Shown piece by piece: positions 47,507 to 56,005 of a stretch of 64,000 bases of DNA (within the stretch, counting starts at the first letter, position 1; each line of letters begins with the position of its first letter). The stretch spans positions 1-64,000 of the forward strand of contig CANJRC010000005.1 of NCBI GenBank assembly GCA_947476535.1, written 5' to 3'. The notes under the pieces were generated by a model. That model did not search any database, had not been told where the DNA came from, and was given only the letters and a program-made list of their open reading frames with translations. The stretch is from Betaproteobacteria bacterium. Lineage in GTDB: Bacteria > Pseudomonadota > Gammaproteobacteria > Burkholderiales > SG8-39. The position numbers were made by a program, and so were the translations under genes.

Positions 47507-49290
47507 ATCCGTTTAAGCGTTCCGCTGGGCGAGTTCTATCGCCAATAGCTTCCAATTGGGCCCCACAACCTGGGCTGCTCCCAGCGCGGTTGAATCGAGG
47601 ATTCGCGATGATCGCGATGATCACGATGGTCGCCCTGATCAGCGCTTTCCTCCTCGCCAGCGCCTTGAGTCGAACCAGTTCCGAGGTGCGCCTGGACAAT
47701 GACCGTCGCACGCAGCTGGCGCTACGGGAAGCCAAGGCCGCACTGATCGGATATGCCGCATCGCTTGCCTGGGACAACGATCCACCGACCAATGCCTGGG
47801 ACGTGCAACCCGGGGCGCTCCCCTGCCCCTCGTCAAATGAGAGCGGCATCGCAGCAAACTCCTGCACAACCGCGACAACCCGTGTGGGCCGGCTGCCTTG
47901 GAAGAAAATCGGCTCAGCCGACCTGCGTGATGGCGGCGGCAACATTCTTTGGTATGCCCTTTCAGCCAATTTCGTGAAGAACCCCGGCACCACGGTAATT
48001 AACAGTGATACCCAAGGCACTTTAACTGTTAGCGGTGCCATGTCCGCGACCAACGTGGTGGCCGTGGTGATTGCGCCGGGTGCCGCTTTAACAGGACAAG
48101 CAAGACCCATATTCAACAGTGATGGCATCTACTCCTCGGGAACCGCCCTCCCCGCCATCAGTGCCTACCTCGAGGGGAGCAATGCCACCAACACGGACAC
48201 GTTCGTGACGGCCACTTCTTCGTCCGACACCTTCAATGATCAATTGATCACCATCACCCAGGCTGAACTGATGGCGGCCGTAGAGCCTGCCGTGGCCGCG
48301 CGCATCGAGCGCGATGTCACGCCCTACCTGACCAGCTACTACACGCTGTGGGGACGCTATCCGTTTCCGGTGGCGTTCAGCCCCGGCCCCGGAACCAGCG
48401 GCACGCGGGCACAAAGCAGCTACGTCGGCAGCTCGAGTGCCACAGAGGGGCTCCTGCCTGTTATCTACACGCCCACTTATGCGTGGGGCACCGGATTGGG
48501 GGCCGTGACCAAAACCGGCGGCACCGGGACCATCAGCGGCACGCCCTCATGCGCATTGTCGGGCACGAGCTGGCGGTGTTCCTTCAATGGCACCGGCGCC
48601 AACTGTGGCTCAACCGCTGGATGCGCATTCACCATCACGGTCAATGTCGATGGTCAAGTGACGAATGTCGGCAATACCCTCGCCAAATACACCACAGGAC
48701 TGAATGTAGACGATTTCATGCACCCCGCAACTAGCGTGACCACGACCGGGACAACGTCAGTCTCTTCAGCGAGCATCGGAATCTCGTTACTCAGCAGCGG
48801 CAATGGACGCGTGCGGTACAGCGCAACGCTGGGTTACACCGCCCCATGTGCTTCTTCTTTTTTCGGATTCTGCGTTTCGTTGGGAACCCGTGCTATCACG
48901 GTGACGATACCCTCCGATCCGGCCTACATTTATACGTCGGGGGCATCGAGCACAGACCCGAATTCCGGCTGGTTTATCAAGGGGCAATGGTACCGACAGG
49001 TCTACTACTCGGTTGCTCCCGGATACTTGCCGGGCGGCAGTGGAAGCTGCACCGCTGGGACAGATTGCCTGACCGTCTCCGACCTGTCGTCCACAACCTA
49101 CCCGACCACCAACGACAAGCATGCAATCCTGGTCTTCATGGGACGCACATTGAATGCATCGGCGCGACCATCGGCAACGCTCTCCGATTACCTGGAAGGC
49201 CTGAACGCCACCACCGGTGATCGCAGCTTCCAGCACACGTCGGCAGTTTCACCGTCGATCAACGATCGGGTGGTGGTCGTTGCGCCCTGA
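47503..49290 (+). CDS. Large pilin-like protein, PilX/GspK-like (595 aa)
   Basis: A 595-residue secreted protein with a prepilin-like N-terminus: basic leader ending LPARLNRG, cleavage expected before FAMIAMITMVALISAFLLASAL. The +5 residue is Ala rather than Glu, as in GspK/PilX minor pilins, which start the fibre. The following helix (LDNDRRTQLALREAKAALIGYAASL) resembles the PilX-type stem. The large remaining part is rich in Ser, Thr, Gly and Ala with several cysteine pairs and no known domain. Size exceeds PilX several-fold. It overlaps the next pseudopilin gene, suggesting a tip or adhesin complex. Confidence 0.65.
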   Translation: MNPFKRSAGRVLSPIASNWAPQPGLLPARLNRGFAMIAMITMVALISAFLLASALSRTSSEVRLDNDRRTQLALREAKAALIGYAASLAWDNDPPTNAWDVQPGALPCPSSNESGIAANSCTTATTRVGRLPWKKIGSADLRDGGGNILWYALSANFVKNPGTTVINSDTQGTLTVSGAMSATNVVAVVIAPGAALTGQARPIFNSDGIYSSGTALPAISAYLEGSNATNTDTFVTATSSSDTFNDQLITITQAELMAAVEPAVAARIERDVTPYLTSYYTLWGRYPFPVAFSPGPGTSGTRAQSSYVGSSSATEGLLPVIYTPTYAWGTGLGAVTKTGGTGTISGTPSCALSGTSWRCSFNGTGANCGSTAGCAFTITVNVDGQVTNVGNTLAKYTTGLNVDDFMHPATSVTTTGTTSVSSASIGISLLSSGNGRVRYSATLGYTAPCASSFFGFCVSLGTRAITVTIPSDPAYIYTSGASSTDPNSGWFIKGQWYRQVYYSVAPGYLPGGSGSCTAGTDCLTVSDLSSTTYPTTNDKHAILVFMGRTLNASARPSATLSDYLEGLNATTGDRSFQHTSAVSPSINDRVVVVAP

Positions 49291-50239
49291 TCGTGACCTC
49301 CGACCCCGACGCCAGCGCGGCTTCACGCTCGCAGAACTGGCCATCGGCTTCCTGATCATCGGCCTGCTGCTCGCCGGCGCCTTCATGCCATTGTCGTCGC
49401 AAATCGAAGTGCGCAATACCGCAGACACGCGCAGGACCATGGACCAGATCAAGGAGGCGCTGATCGGCTTCGCGCAGTCCAACGGGCGCCTGCCCTGTCC
49501 CGCTCGCGGGGCAACGGCCGCCGGCACAACGGACAGCAGTTGGGGCGCGGCCATTGCCGCAGGTGTCGAACAATACAACACAGCGACGAAGAGCTGCTAC
49601 ATCGCCTTAGGCGTTGTACCGTGGTCCACACTGGGCATAACGGAAACCGATGCCTGGGGAAGACGCATGACATACCGGGTCGCCCCAGCCTTTGCCGACG
49701 ATACCACCCTGACCACCTGGAACTCGCGACTGAGCGCGCCTGGCGGATCACAATCAAGAGCTTTACCCCCCCCCTACAGCCCTGCGGACCAATCCCCCGC
49801 TTGTCCCAGTACAGGAGCCAGCAATGCGCCGACACCCACTCCGACACTGTCGTCCTTCGCCCTGTGCACGCTCGGGGATATTGCCGTCCTCACGCGCAGC
49901 GACTCGGACCACAGTGTCGTCACGCCGCTGGGGACCGGACTGCCTGCGGTCATCGTCTCCCACGGCAGGAATGGCAACGGCGCCTGGCAGCCAACCGGGA
50001 TTCAGCTTGTTGCGGCGGCCGCCAGTAGCGACGAGTTGGTCAATTCCGGCGGCACGACGACGGCCACGCCGTCAGGCGGTTATTTAAGTTATATCTTCTA
50101 CAGCCGCAATTACTCACCCAGCGCTACCGGCTGCAGCGATACCTCCGGCACCTTGTTCTGCGAGTTCGATGACATTGTCGCAATGATCTCCACCAACACA
50201 CTGGTTGCCCGAATGATCAGCGCGGGTCGGCTGCCCTAG
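49280..50239 (+). CDS. Pilin-like protein (minor pseudopilin)
   Basis: A protein of about 319 residues with a type IV prepilin leader: RPDRDLRPRRQRG followed by FTLAELAIGFLIIGLLLAGAF, cleavage after Gly and Glu at +5. The C-terminal part is Ser/Thr/Gly/Pro-rich with cysteines (SPACPSTG, SFALCTLGD, GTLFCEFDD). The stem helix TMDQIKEALIGFAQSNGRLPCPARG is shared with the preceding large protein (EAKAALIGYAAS and PGALPCPSS), so the two are related. The start is uncertain: a TTG at 49280, 11 bases before the preceding stop, gives a normal leader; an in-frame ATG at 49217 would add 21 residues. It is the last assembly gene before the cyclase. Confidence 0.75.
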   Translation: MRPDRDLRPRRQRGFTLAELAIGFLIIGLLLAGAFMPLSSQIEVRNTADTRRTMDQIKEALIGFAQSNGRLPCPARGATAAGTTDSSWGAAIAAGVEQYNTATKSCYIALGVVPWSTLGITETDAWGRRMTYRVAPAFADDTTLTTWNSRLSAPGGSQSRALPPPYSPADQSPACPSTGASNAPTPTPTLSSFALCTLGDIAVLTRSDSDHSVVTPLGTGLPAVIVSHGRNGNGAWQPTGIQLVAAAASSDELVNSGGTTTATPSGGYLSYIFYSRNYSPSATGCSDTSGTLFCEFDDIVAMISTNTLVARMISAGRLP

Positions 50240-50496
50240 CGAGCCAGCGAGCGCCACGCCGTCCGAGATTCCGCTGCAGAGGGCATGGGTACAGCCCACC
50301 TCCCAAATTCCTGGCGGATGCAAGGTGCGTTTCGCAACCACTTCTCCCCCCCCCGGTCGCCCAACCCACGTCGATTTCGGCGATTGAAAGTTCCGCAGGG
50401 AGTCCCACCAAGGCGACAGTGCTGGCGTAGAATGCAAAAGGTGGAGACGCTACACATTTCCAGACTCAGAAGCCCAATTACGCCACACCTTCGTTG

Positions 50497-51801
50497 ATGT
50501 CTGCCCAGTCCAATTTCTTCGCCCGGCTTCGCAGTGCGGGCGTAAGCCCCGGCGACACGGAAGACATCAGGATTCGCAAGTCCATTCTTGTCTTTGCCAT
50601 GGGGCTGATGACAGCGGCCCCCATGTTCTGGCTCGCGTTGTACTGGTTGATGGGATTGCAGTTATCCGCGTCACTGCCGATGGCCTATCAGCTCCTTTCG
50701 GTGGCGACATTCCTGATCTTCGTCAAGACCGGCAATTTCATCTTCTTCCGCTATGCACAACTGGGACTGTTCCTGTTCTTCCCGTTCATCGTGCAACTGG
50801 CAATCGGCAATTTCATTGCCGCAAGCGGGGTCGTTCTGTGGGGCATACTCGCACCGGTCGTTGCCGTGCTCGTCCTGAGCGGTCGCGAGTCCATTCCATG
50901 GTTCATTGCCCACATCGTGATGCTTCTGCTTTGTGGCTATATCGACTTCGAACTTGTCGGCACTTCACAACCAAGACCGAACGTTCCGCTACGGACCAGC
51001 GCAACGTTCTTCATGCTCAACTTCATCGCAATATCGGGCATCGTGTATTTCCTGATGCGATACTCGGCAAAGGAAAAAGATCGTTACGAAGCCGACCTCG
51101 AGACTGCGCACGGATTGCTGAAGATTGAGCAGGAAAAATCGGAACGGCTCCTGCTGAATATCCTGCCTAGACCGGTTGCGGAACGGCTCAAGGCCAGCAA
51201 CAGCACCATTGCTGATGGCTTTGCGGACGTGACGGTGATGTTCGCGGACATCGTCAATTTCACCGCCATTGCCGAAGGGATGTCCCCGAGCCAGATCTTT
51301 TCGATGCTAAACAAGATTTTCTCGACATTCGATTCACTCGCCGAAAAGCACGGCCTTGAAAAAATCAAGACGATCGGCGATGCGTACATGGTCGCGGGCG
51401 GGCTCAATGACGATGCCGGCATCAACTATTCGGAGGCCATCGCAAACATGGCACTGGACATGCGCGACGTCCTGGCAAACGACACAACCATCAACGACAT
51501 GCGGCTGGAAATCCGCATGGGAATTGGTACCGGTCCCGTGGTCGCCGGAGTGGTCGGCACCAAGAAGTTCATCTATGACCTGTGGGGCGATACCGTCAAT
51601 CTGGCCAGCCGCATCACCTCGGAAGGAACGCCCGGCACCATTCATGTGGATGCAACGACCTGGCGCCGCCTGCGTTCACGCTTCGCCTTCGATGCGCCCC
51701 AAACTATCCGCCTCAAAGGGAAAGGGGAGACGGTGGTCTACCGGTTGATTGGCCACTCCGAAGCCGGACAGCCCGGTAGCGGTGGACTGGACAGATCATG
51801 A
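50497..51801 (+). CDS. Membrane class III adenylate cyclase
   Basis: A 434-residue membrane protein with about six N-terminal helices (residues 28-188), a coiled signalling helix (KEKDRYEADLETAHGLLKIEQEKSERLL-type, about 192-220) and a complete C-terminal cyclase domain. Metal ligands D251 (MFADIVNFT) and D295 (KTIGDAYMV), adenine-selecting K291 and D361 (DLWGDTVNLASR), and transition-state N368 and R372 are present, so it should make cAMP and not cGMP. It follows the pseudopilin gene by about 255 bases and overlaps the next gene by four, so it belongs to this locus. The signal sensed by its membrane part is unknown. Confidence 0.9.
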   Translation: MSAQSNFFARLRSAGVSPGDTEDIRIRKSILVFAMGLMTAAPMFWLALYWLMGLQLSASLPMAYQLLSVATFLIFVKTGNFIFFRYAQLGLFLFFPFIVQLAIGNFIAASGVVLWGILAPVVAVLVLSGRESIPWFIAHIVMLLLCGYIDFELVGTSQPRPNVPLRTSATFFMLNFIAISGIVYFLMRYSAKEKDRYEADLETAHGLLKIEQEKSERLLLNILPRPVAERLKASNSTIADGFADVTVMFADIVNFTAIAEGMSPSQIFSMLNKIFSTFDSLAEKHGLEKIKTIGDAYMVAGGLNDDAGINYSEAIANMALDMRDVLANDTTINDMRLEIRMGIGTGPVVAGVVGTKKFIYDLWGDTVNLASRITSEGTPGTIHVDATTWRRLRSRFAFDAPQTIRLKGKGETVVYRLIGHSEAGQPGSGGLDRS

Positions 51802-52313
51802 ATCGATCGCAGACCGTTGTGCTCTCGGTGGCAGCGGTGAATCTCGCGCTGCTATTGCTGTTCCCCCCCTTCGACTCGATCGTGATCGGTCGGGGAATCA
51901 GTACGCTCGATGCTTTCTATTTCGTGTTCGACAGGCAATACAACAAGGTCGTCAACACGGACCTGTTATTCCTGCTTCTCGGTTGGGTGCTCCTGAATGC
52001 CGGCATTGGCTGGTTGTGGGCAAAAAGCTCAAAATCCGGCGTGCCCCTCCTGAGCGGAAGAAATGCTGTATTGGTCTTCGCCATTGGAAACCTCATGGCA
52101 ATATTGCTATTTCCGCCATTCGAGAATTACGCATCGATGAGCAGGCTCAGCGGAACCTATTTTGACGGCTTCTACTTCGTCTTCGGTGACAAGTGGCAGC
52201 GCCGGTTTTATGTGCCGCTGCTGTATATCGAGATACTCTGGGCACTGATCAACAGTGGCGTGCTATGGCTCTTGTTTCAAGAGCAGAAAGAGGAAGCGCC
52301 GACAGCCGCGTGA
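51798..52313 (+). CDS. Internally duplicated small membrane protein
   Basis: A 171-residue membrane protein with four hydrophobic segments arranged as two similar halves. Each half has LLFPPF (residues about 20-26 and 95-101), then a DAFYFVF / DGFYFVF motif, then a helix ending LNAGIGWLW / INSGVLWLL. The first half runs from about residue 9 to 75, the second from about 84 to 160. No known family was recognised. Translation is coupled to the adenylate cyclase by a four-base overlap, suggesting a partner of that enzyme or of the pilus machine. It converges on the histidine kinase gene. Confidence 0.7.
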   Translation: MNRSQTVVLSVAAVNLALLLLFPPFDSIVIGRGISTLDAFYFVFDRQYNKVVNTDLLFLLLGWVLLNAGIGWLWAKSSKSGVPLLSGRNAVLVFAIGNLMAILLFPPFENYASMSRLSGTYFDGFYFVFGDKWQRRFYVPLLYIEILWALINSGVLWLLFQEQKEEAPTAA

Positions 52314-52352
52314 TCGAAGTTCGTAACCGAGCGCAAGGCCTTCTCAGCCTGT

Positions 52353-54074
52353 CTACCTGTTGCTCGCGCGAGGAATGTCCCCCTTTAGGGTAAAACATAC
52401 GTGGCCACGCGCATTTTCCGTCAATTGCAGTGAATAGCCCGACACCTCGGCAAGACGAGCTGCTTGATACAGGCCAATGCCGAACCCCGACTCGGAAGGG
52501 ACAGGCCCGCGCAGCAGGCCCTTGAGGACTTCAGGCGCCACTGGCGCGCCGCTGTCGCAGACCCGCAGCTCGATTGCGGCTCCGCACGAAAACCCGGCCC
52601 GGATCGATACTCCAGGATCCTGTTTCTTTTTCCTCACTGCGTTCTGCAACAGATTGTCGGATGCGCTGTCGAAGAGCTCCTTGGGCAGTAGCAACGATTC
52701 CGGTATTTCCGCCGCGTCGAACTGAATCTCATGGTTCTGGTAGGTACGCAGCAACCCCTCCCACCAGAGGCGCGCCTGAACAAATCTCCCCGTGTCGGTC
52801 TGCGGTTTTTGCAATTTATCCACCGTCTGCTGCAACCGCTGGGTGATTGCAGGCAATTGCCGGCGAATCAGCGCAGCCAGCTCCGCTGAGTCCTGCTCCG
52901 AATCGCGCGCAGCCGCCGCACACAGCACGTTCAACGACTGGAGCAGGTTCTTGACGTCGTGCGTCATCCGCGCACCGGTTTCATGTACCGCCTGCACATA
53001 GGTCTGCTGCTGCAACTTTTGTTCACGAATCTTCGCAATGTAGAACTCACCGAGCAATTGCCCCAGCAGATGGAAATGCCACTCCAGAGACGGGCTCAGC
53101 TTCTGGCGGGTAAATACACGCAGGTGCAGCTCCTGGTTCGTATACTCGATGGAGTGCTTGGACACCTCTCCGAATTCACCCGCCTCGGTCGCCGATTGCC
53201 AGAATCCGCCTTGTACCCATGGCAATCGGGAAAGTCCATGGGTCGCCTCCTTGAGAAAGCGTTCCGGCTTCGATTCGAGCTGCGACAACTCGGCAAGTAT
53301 GAACAGCCATTGCTCGAATGGCATCCCGATGGATAGCAAATACCTCGAAAAGTACATCGACAATCCTGAGAATCCCGCCCGAGGATCCCATGCGGCCGAT
53401 AAGGCCATCAGCACGGCGGCCAAGATCAGCAGGCTGTACATCAATGCATAGACATAATCGACACGCCCTATCTGCATGAACGCAAATGCCCCCAGCACCA
53501 GCACTACCAACAACAGGAACAGGACCGTTGCATAGAAAAAGTCCACGATCTGCGGCGTTTCCGCGGAATCCGGTTCAACCGGAATAATGAGCATCACCGC
53601 AAACAAGCAGGGCAGGCCGAACTGCGCCAACATCGTGACTTCATTTTGCATTCGCGATGGAATCACCGCGTTGGGAACGATCCAAAGCAGCAACAACGCA
53701 ACCAGGTAAAAAAGCACCACAAGATAGAAGCGGCGCAACCCGCGCGCCTGGAACAGGAATACCTTTCCACCGACAATTCCCGAAAGAACGCTGACCCACA
53801 GGACCAGAAGCCACCAATTCAGGTAGAAAAGGATTCCGAGCGAGACAATGGCTATGCCGAAGATCTGGGTCGGACTCAGTCGTTGCTCGCCCCGCATGAA
53901 CGGCTGCCAAGTGATAAACAAGCCGAAGTGCGCCAGCATGAAAGCCCGCGCCCAAAAATCCTCGGCGCCGCGCAAGGCAGCTACGTGGAGCAGGACCAAC
54001 ATGATGAGGAATAACACCCGCCAGTAGCGGGTAATCGCCATTTGTGACGCGCCAATCAACGTGCTTGGAGCCAT
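52353..54074 (-). CDS. Membrane sensor histidine kinase, PrsK-like
   Basis: A 573-residue kinase. The first 225 residues hold about seven membrane helices, followed by a GAF-like linker (about 235-345) and the transmitter: phospho-acceptor H372 in MTHDVKNLLQSL, N-box DNLLQNAVRKK (N477), G1 box CDSGAPVAPE and G2 box GFGIGLYQAARLA. The HDxKN pattern resembles PrsK kinases that pair with PrsR regulators. The ATG at 54074 has GAGG six bases upstream. It is the only reverse-strand gene of the pilus locus, and its expected partner is the regulator at 35449, 16 kb away. Confidence 0.85.
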   Translation of the reverse strand: MAPSTLIGASQMAITRYWRVLFLIMLVLLHVAALRGAEDFWARAFMLAHFGLFITWQPFMRGEQRLSPTQIFGIAIVSLGILFYLNWWLLVLWVSVLSGIVGGKVFLFQARGLRRFYLVVLFYLVALLLLWIVPNAVIPSRMQNEVTMLAQFGLPCLFAVMLIIPVEPDSAETPQIVDFFYATVLFLLLVVLVLGAFAFMQIGRVDYVYALMYSLLILAAVLMALSAAWDPRAGFSGLSMYFSRYLLSIGMPFEQWLFILAELSQLESKPERFLKEATHGLSRLPWVQGGFWQSATEAGEFGEVSKHSIEYTNQELHLRVFTRQKLSPSLEWHFHLLGQLLGEFYIAKIREQKLQQQTYVQAVHETGARMTHDVKNLLQSLNVLCAAAARDSEQDSAELAALIRRQLPAITQRLQQTVDKLQKPQTDTGRFVQARLWWEGLLRTYQNHEIQFDAAEIPESLLLPKELFDSASDNLLQNAVRKKKQDPGVSIRAGFSCGAAIELRVCDSGAPVAPEVLKGLLRGPVPSESGFGIGLYQAARLAEVSGYSLQLTENARGHVCFTLKGDIPRASNR

Positions 54075-54261
54075 GAAGGACCTCAATTTATGGCGGATTG
54101 CGACGAACTGACTGCTTGCAGCCAACGGCCCTTGGCCTTAGGCTATGCGACGCACGTTTCGTACCATACTGATATGCGAAATGCGATTTTCTTAATGTTT
54201 GGCCTCAAGCGTCCGAGCGCGCCTACCAAAATTACCGTTTGGCGCCCTGAAGTAGGGGAGT

Positions 54262-54283
54262 TTGAGGGGGAGTATCCCCTCAA
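54262..54283. promoter_or_regulatory. Inverted repeat between kinase and ABC permease genes
   Basis: TTGAGGGG and CCCCTCAA are perfect inverted arms around a six-base centre (GAGTAT), 37 bases before the permease start. The arm spacing suits a dimeric regulator. No terminator-like T-tract follows. No clear -35/-10 or -24/-12 was found beside it. Confidence 0.45.
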
Positions 54284-54319
54284 TTGTGTTGGGTACTCTG
54301 AGAGAATCGGTACGGAATC

Positions 54320-55084
54320 ATGGCCTATTTCAATACAGTCATCCGACTCATCCTGATTGAAGCGGTCAGGTCGCGACTTCCCTGGCTGCTTTTGATCGTG
54401 ATTGTTGTCTCGTTCGGCTTGTCTCAATTTCTGGGGCAGGTAGCCATCATCGAAGCAAGGGAAATCCAGGCGACCCTGCAAGGGGCCTTCCTTCGCGTGA
54501 CCGCAGTCTTCATCATTGCCACATTCGTGATCACGAGCATGGTTCGCGAGGCGAATGACAAGGTTACCGAACTGCTGCTGTCGCAGCCTGCGCCAAGAGC
54601 CGCCTACTATTTCGGAAAATTGGCGGGGTACACAACGGTGGCAGCATTCGTCGCCATAATTTTTTCGCTGCCGTTGATCTTCTTCGCTCCGATACCCGGC
54701 CTGCTGGCTTGGACATTTTCCCTCGCCTGTGAACTGTCGATGATGGCGGCAATGAGCCTGTTTTGCGTCCTTTCCCTGACGCAAATACTGCCCGCCATCT
54801 CCGCCACGGCAGCGTTCTATTTGCTAGGGCGATCGCTTGCCGCGATGCAGCTCATTGCTACAGCGTCCGTGTCGAAGATCCCGTCGTTTGCCGACCTGGC
54901 AATCAGCACCCTGGTCAATGTGGTATCCCTGGTCCTTCCAAGCATCGATCAAATGACCATTTCCGAGTGGTTGGTCCATGCACCATCATCTGAGAGACTG
55001 CTTGCGTCCTCAGGTCAGGCCTTTCTCTGTGTCGCCTTGCTGGCCGCTGCATCCCTATTTGATGTTTATCGAAAAAATCTTTAG
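54320..55084 (+). CDS. ABC transporter permease of the pilus locus
   Basis: A 254-residue membrane protein with six predicted helices, resembling ABC-2 type permeases (NosY-like: FLRVTAVFIIATFVITSMVRE, KVTELLLSQPAPRAAYYFGKL). No ATPase lies nearby; the ATPase at 34713 is the likely partner, since both flank the same locus and both are otherwise unpaired. It overlaps the following gene by 23 bases, so the two are coupled. The ribosome-binding site is weak. The substrate is unknown. Confidence 0.8.
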   Translation: MAYFNTVIRLILIEAVRSRLPWLLLIVIVVSFGLSQFLGQVAIIEAREIQATLQGAFLRVTAVFIIATFVITSMVREANDKVTELLLSQPAPRAAYYFGKLAGYTTVAAFVAIIFSLPLIFFAPIPGLLAWTFSLACELSMMAAMSLFCVLSLTQILPAISATAAFYLLGRSLAAMQLIATASVSKIPSFADLAISTLVNVVSLVLPSIDQMTISEWLVHAPSSERLLASSGQAFLCVALLAAASLFDVYRKNL

Positions 55085-55823
55085 AAAGTCATCCGAGCGC
55101 AGCATCCAGGCAGTGCCGAAAGCGGTCCTGCTTGGACTGGCGATTACCCTGGCCCTGCAGATTTCAGTGAAAATCTACAGTCCTGCACCGCGCGCGGGCG
55201 CATCGGATCTCTCGAGCCTTCCTTCTGGTGCCATCCTCCACCTGGCAGCGGCAGGAGATCCCTCGCCGCTAGCGAAGCTGCTCATGTTGCATCTACAGGC
55301 CTTCGACCTCAATGCCGGCAATACACTGACGTATCCAGCGCTTGATTACGCGCGACTGATCGACTGGCTAGGAAAAATACTTGAGCTCGACCCTGCCGGG
55401 CAATATCCCCTGCACGCCGCCAGCCGCCTCTATGCGGAAATACCCAATCAGGATAAGCAGCGAAAGATGCTCGACTTCGTCTATCAACACTTTCTTGCCG
55501 ACCCGAACCGGCGCTGGCCGTGGCTGGCGCATGCTGCGGCCATTGCCAAGCATCAACTGAAGGACCTTCCCTTGGCGCGCCAGTATGCGGCCGCGCTACA
55601 GGTGCATGCGACTGCCCCCGGAATTCCACTCTGGGCCAAGCAAATGGAAGCATTCATTCTCGAGGACATGGATGAGCTCGAAACCGCCCGGGTCATGATT
55701 GGCGGATTTGTGAACAGTGGCCAGGTAAAAGACCCCGGTGAACTTCGATTCCTGGATCAGCGCCTGAAGGCAATCGAGGCGCGTATTGCCACAAAAAAGA
55801 AGGGGAAGTACGCAGGTCAGTGA
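55062..55823 (+). CDS. Membrane-anchored helical-repeat (TPR-like) protein
   Basis: A 253-residue protein with one N-terminal membrane helix (VPKAVLLGLAITLALQISVKI) and an all-helical exported part with short repeats resembling tetratricopeptides (GQYPLHAASRLYAEIPNQDKQ, LAHAAAIAKHQLKDLPLARQY, DELETARVMIGGFVNSGQV). I know no named family. The start at 55062 lies inside the permease gene; the longer open frame upstream is not supported. Its coupling to the ABC permease suggests a periplasmic partner of the transporter, possibly contacting the pilus. This is inference. Confidence 0.6.
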   Translation: MFIEKIFRKSSERSIQAVPKAVLLGLAITLALQISVKIYSPAPRAGASDLSSLPSGAILHLAAAGDPSPLAKLLMLHLQAFDLNAGNTLTYPALDYARLIDWLGKILELDPAGQYPLHAASRLYAEIPNQDKQRKMLDFVYQHFLADPNRRWPWLAHAAAIAKHQLKDLPLARQYAAALQVHATAPGIPLWAKQMEAFILEDMDELETARVMIGGFVNSGQVKDPGELRFLDQRLKAIEARIATKKKGKYAGQ

Positions 55824-55862
55824 GACGAATATGCCGTCAGCATTTCATCACTACCGTCGAAT

Positions 55863-55933
55863 AGTCAACAAGATAGAATCAGTCTATTGATTTCTGCTGC
55901 AGTTTTCTCCCCATTTAGTCAAAAAAGAGTCAA
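55863..55933 (+). promoter_or_regulatory. Three AGTCAA repeats, candidate activator sites
   Basis: AGTCAA occurs at 55863, 55917 and 55928, just upstream of the sigma-54 promoter at 55951. The last two are 11 bases apart (one helical turn) and the first is 54 bases (about five turns) from the second. They could bind the PrsR-like regulator. Confidence 0.35.
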
Positions 55934-55950
55934 ATCCGTCCCGAGGCTCT

Positions 55951-55966
55951 TGGTACGAATTTTGCG
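55951..55966 (+). promoter_or_regulatory. Sigma-54 promoter of the pilin genes
   Basis: TGGTACGAATTTTGCG has the GG and GC elements exactly ten bases apart (GG-N10-GC), matching the -24/-12 consensus TGGCAC-N5-TTGC at most positions. Transcription would start near 55977, giving a leader of about 30 bases before the first pilin ATG. The regulator gene at 35449 carries the sigma-54 contact motif. Confidence 0.75.
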
Positions 55967-56005
55967 TATTTGGGTAAACCTATTTTCGCCAATGGCGGAG
56001 GAATG

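Noticed and set aside
50240-50496. Possible sigma-54 element before the adenylate cyclase (TGGCGTAGAATGCA)
   Set aside because: The GG and GC elements are only eight bases apart, where ten are required.
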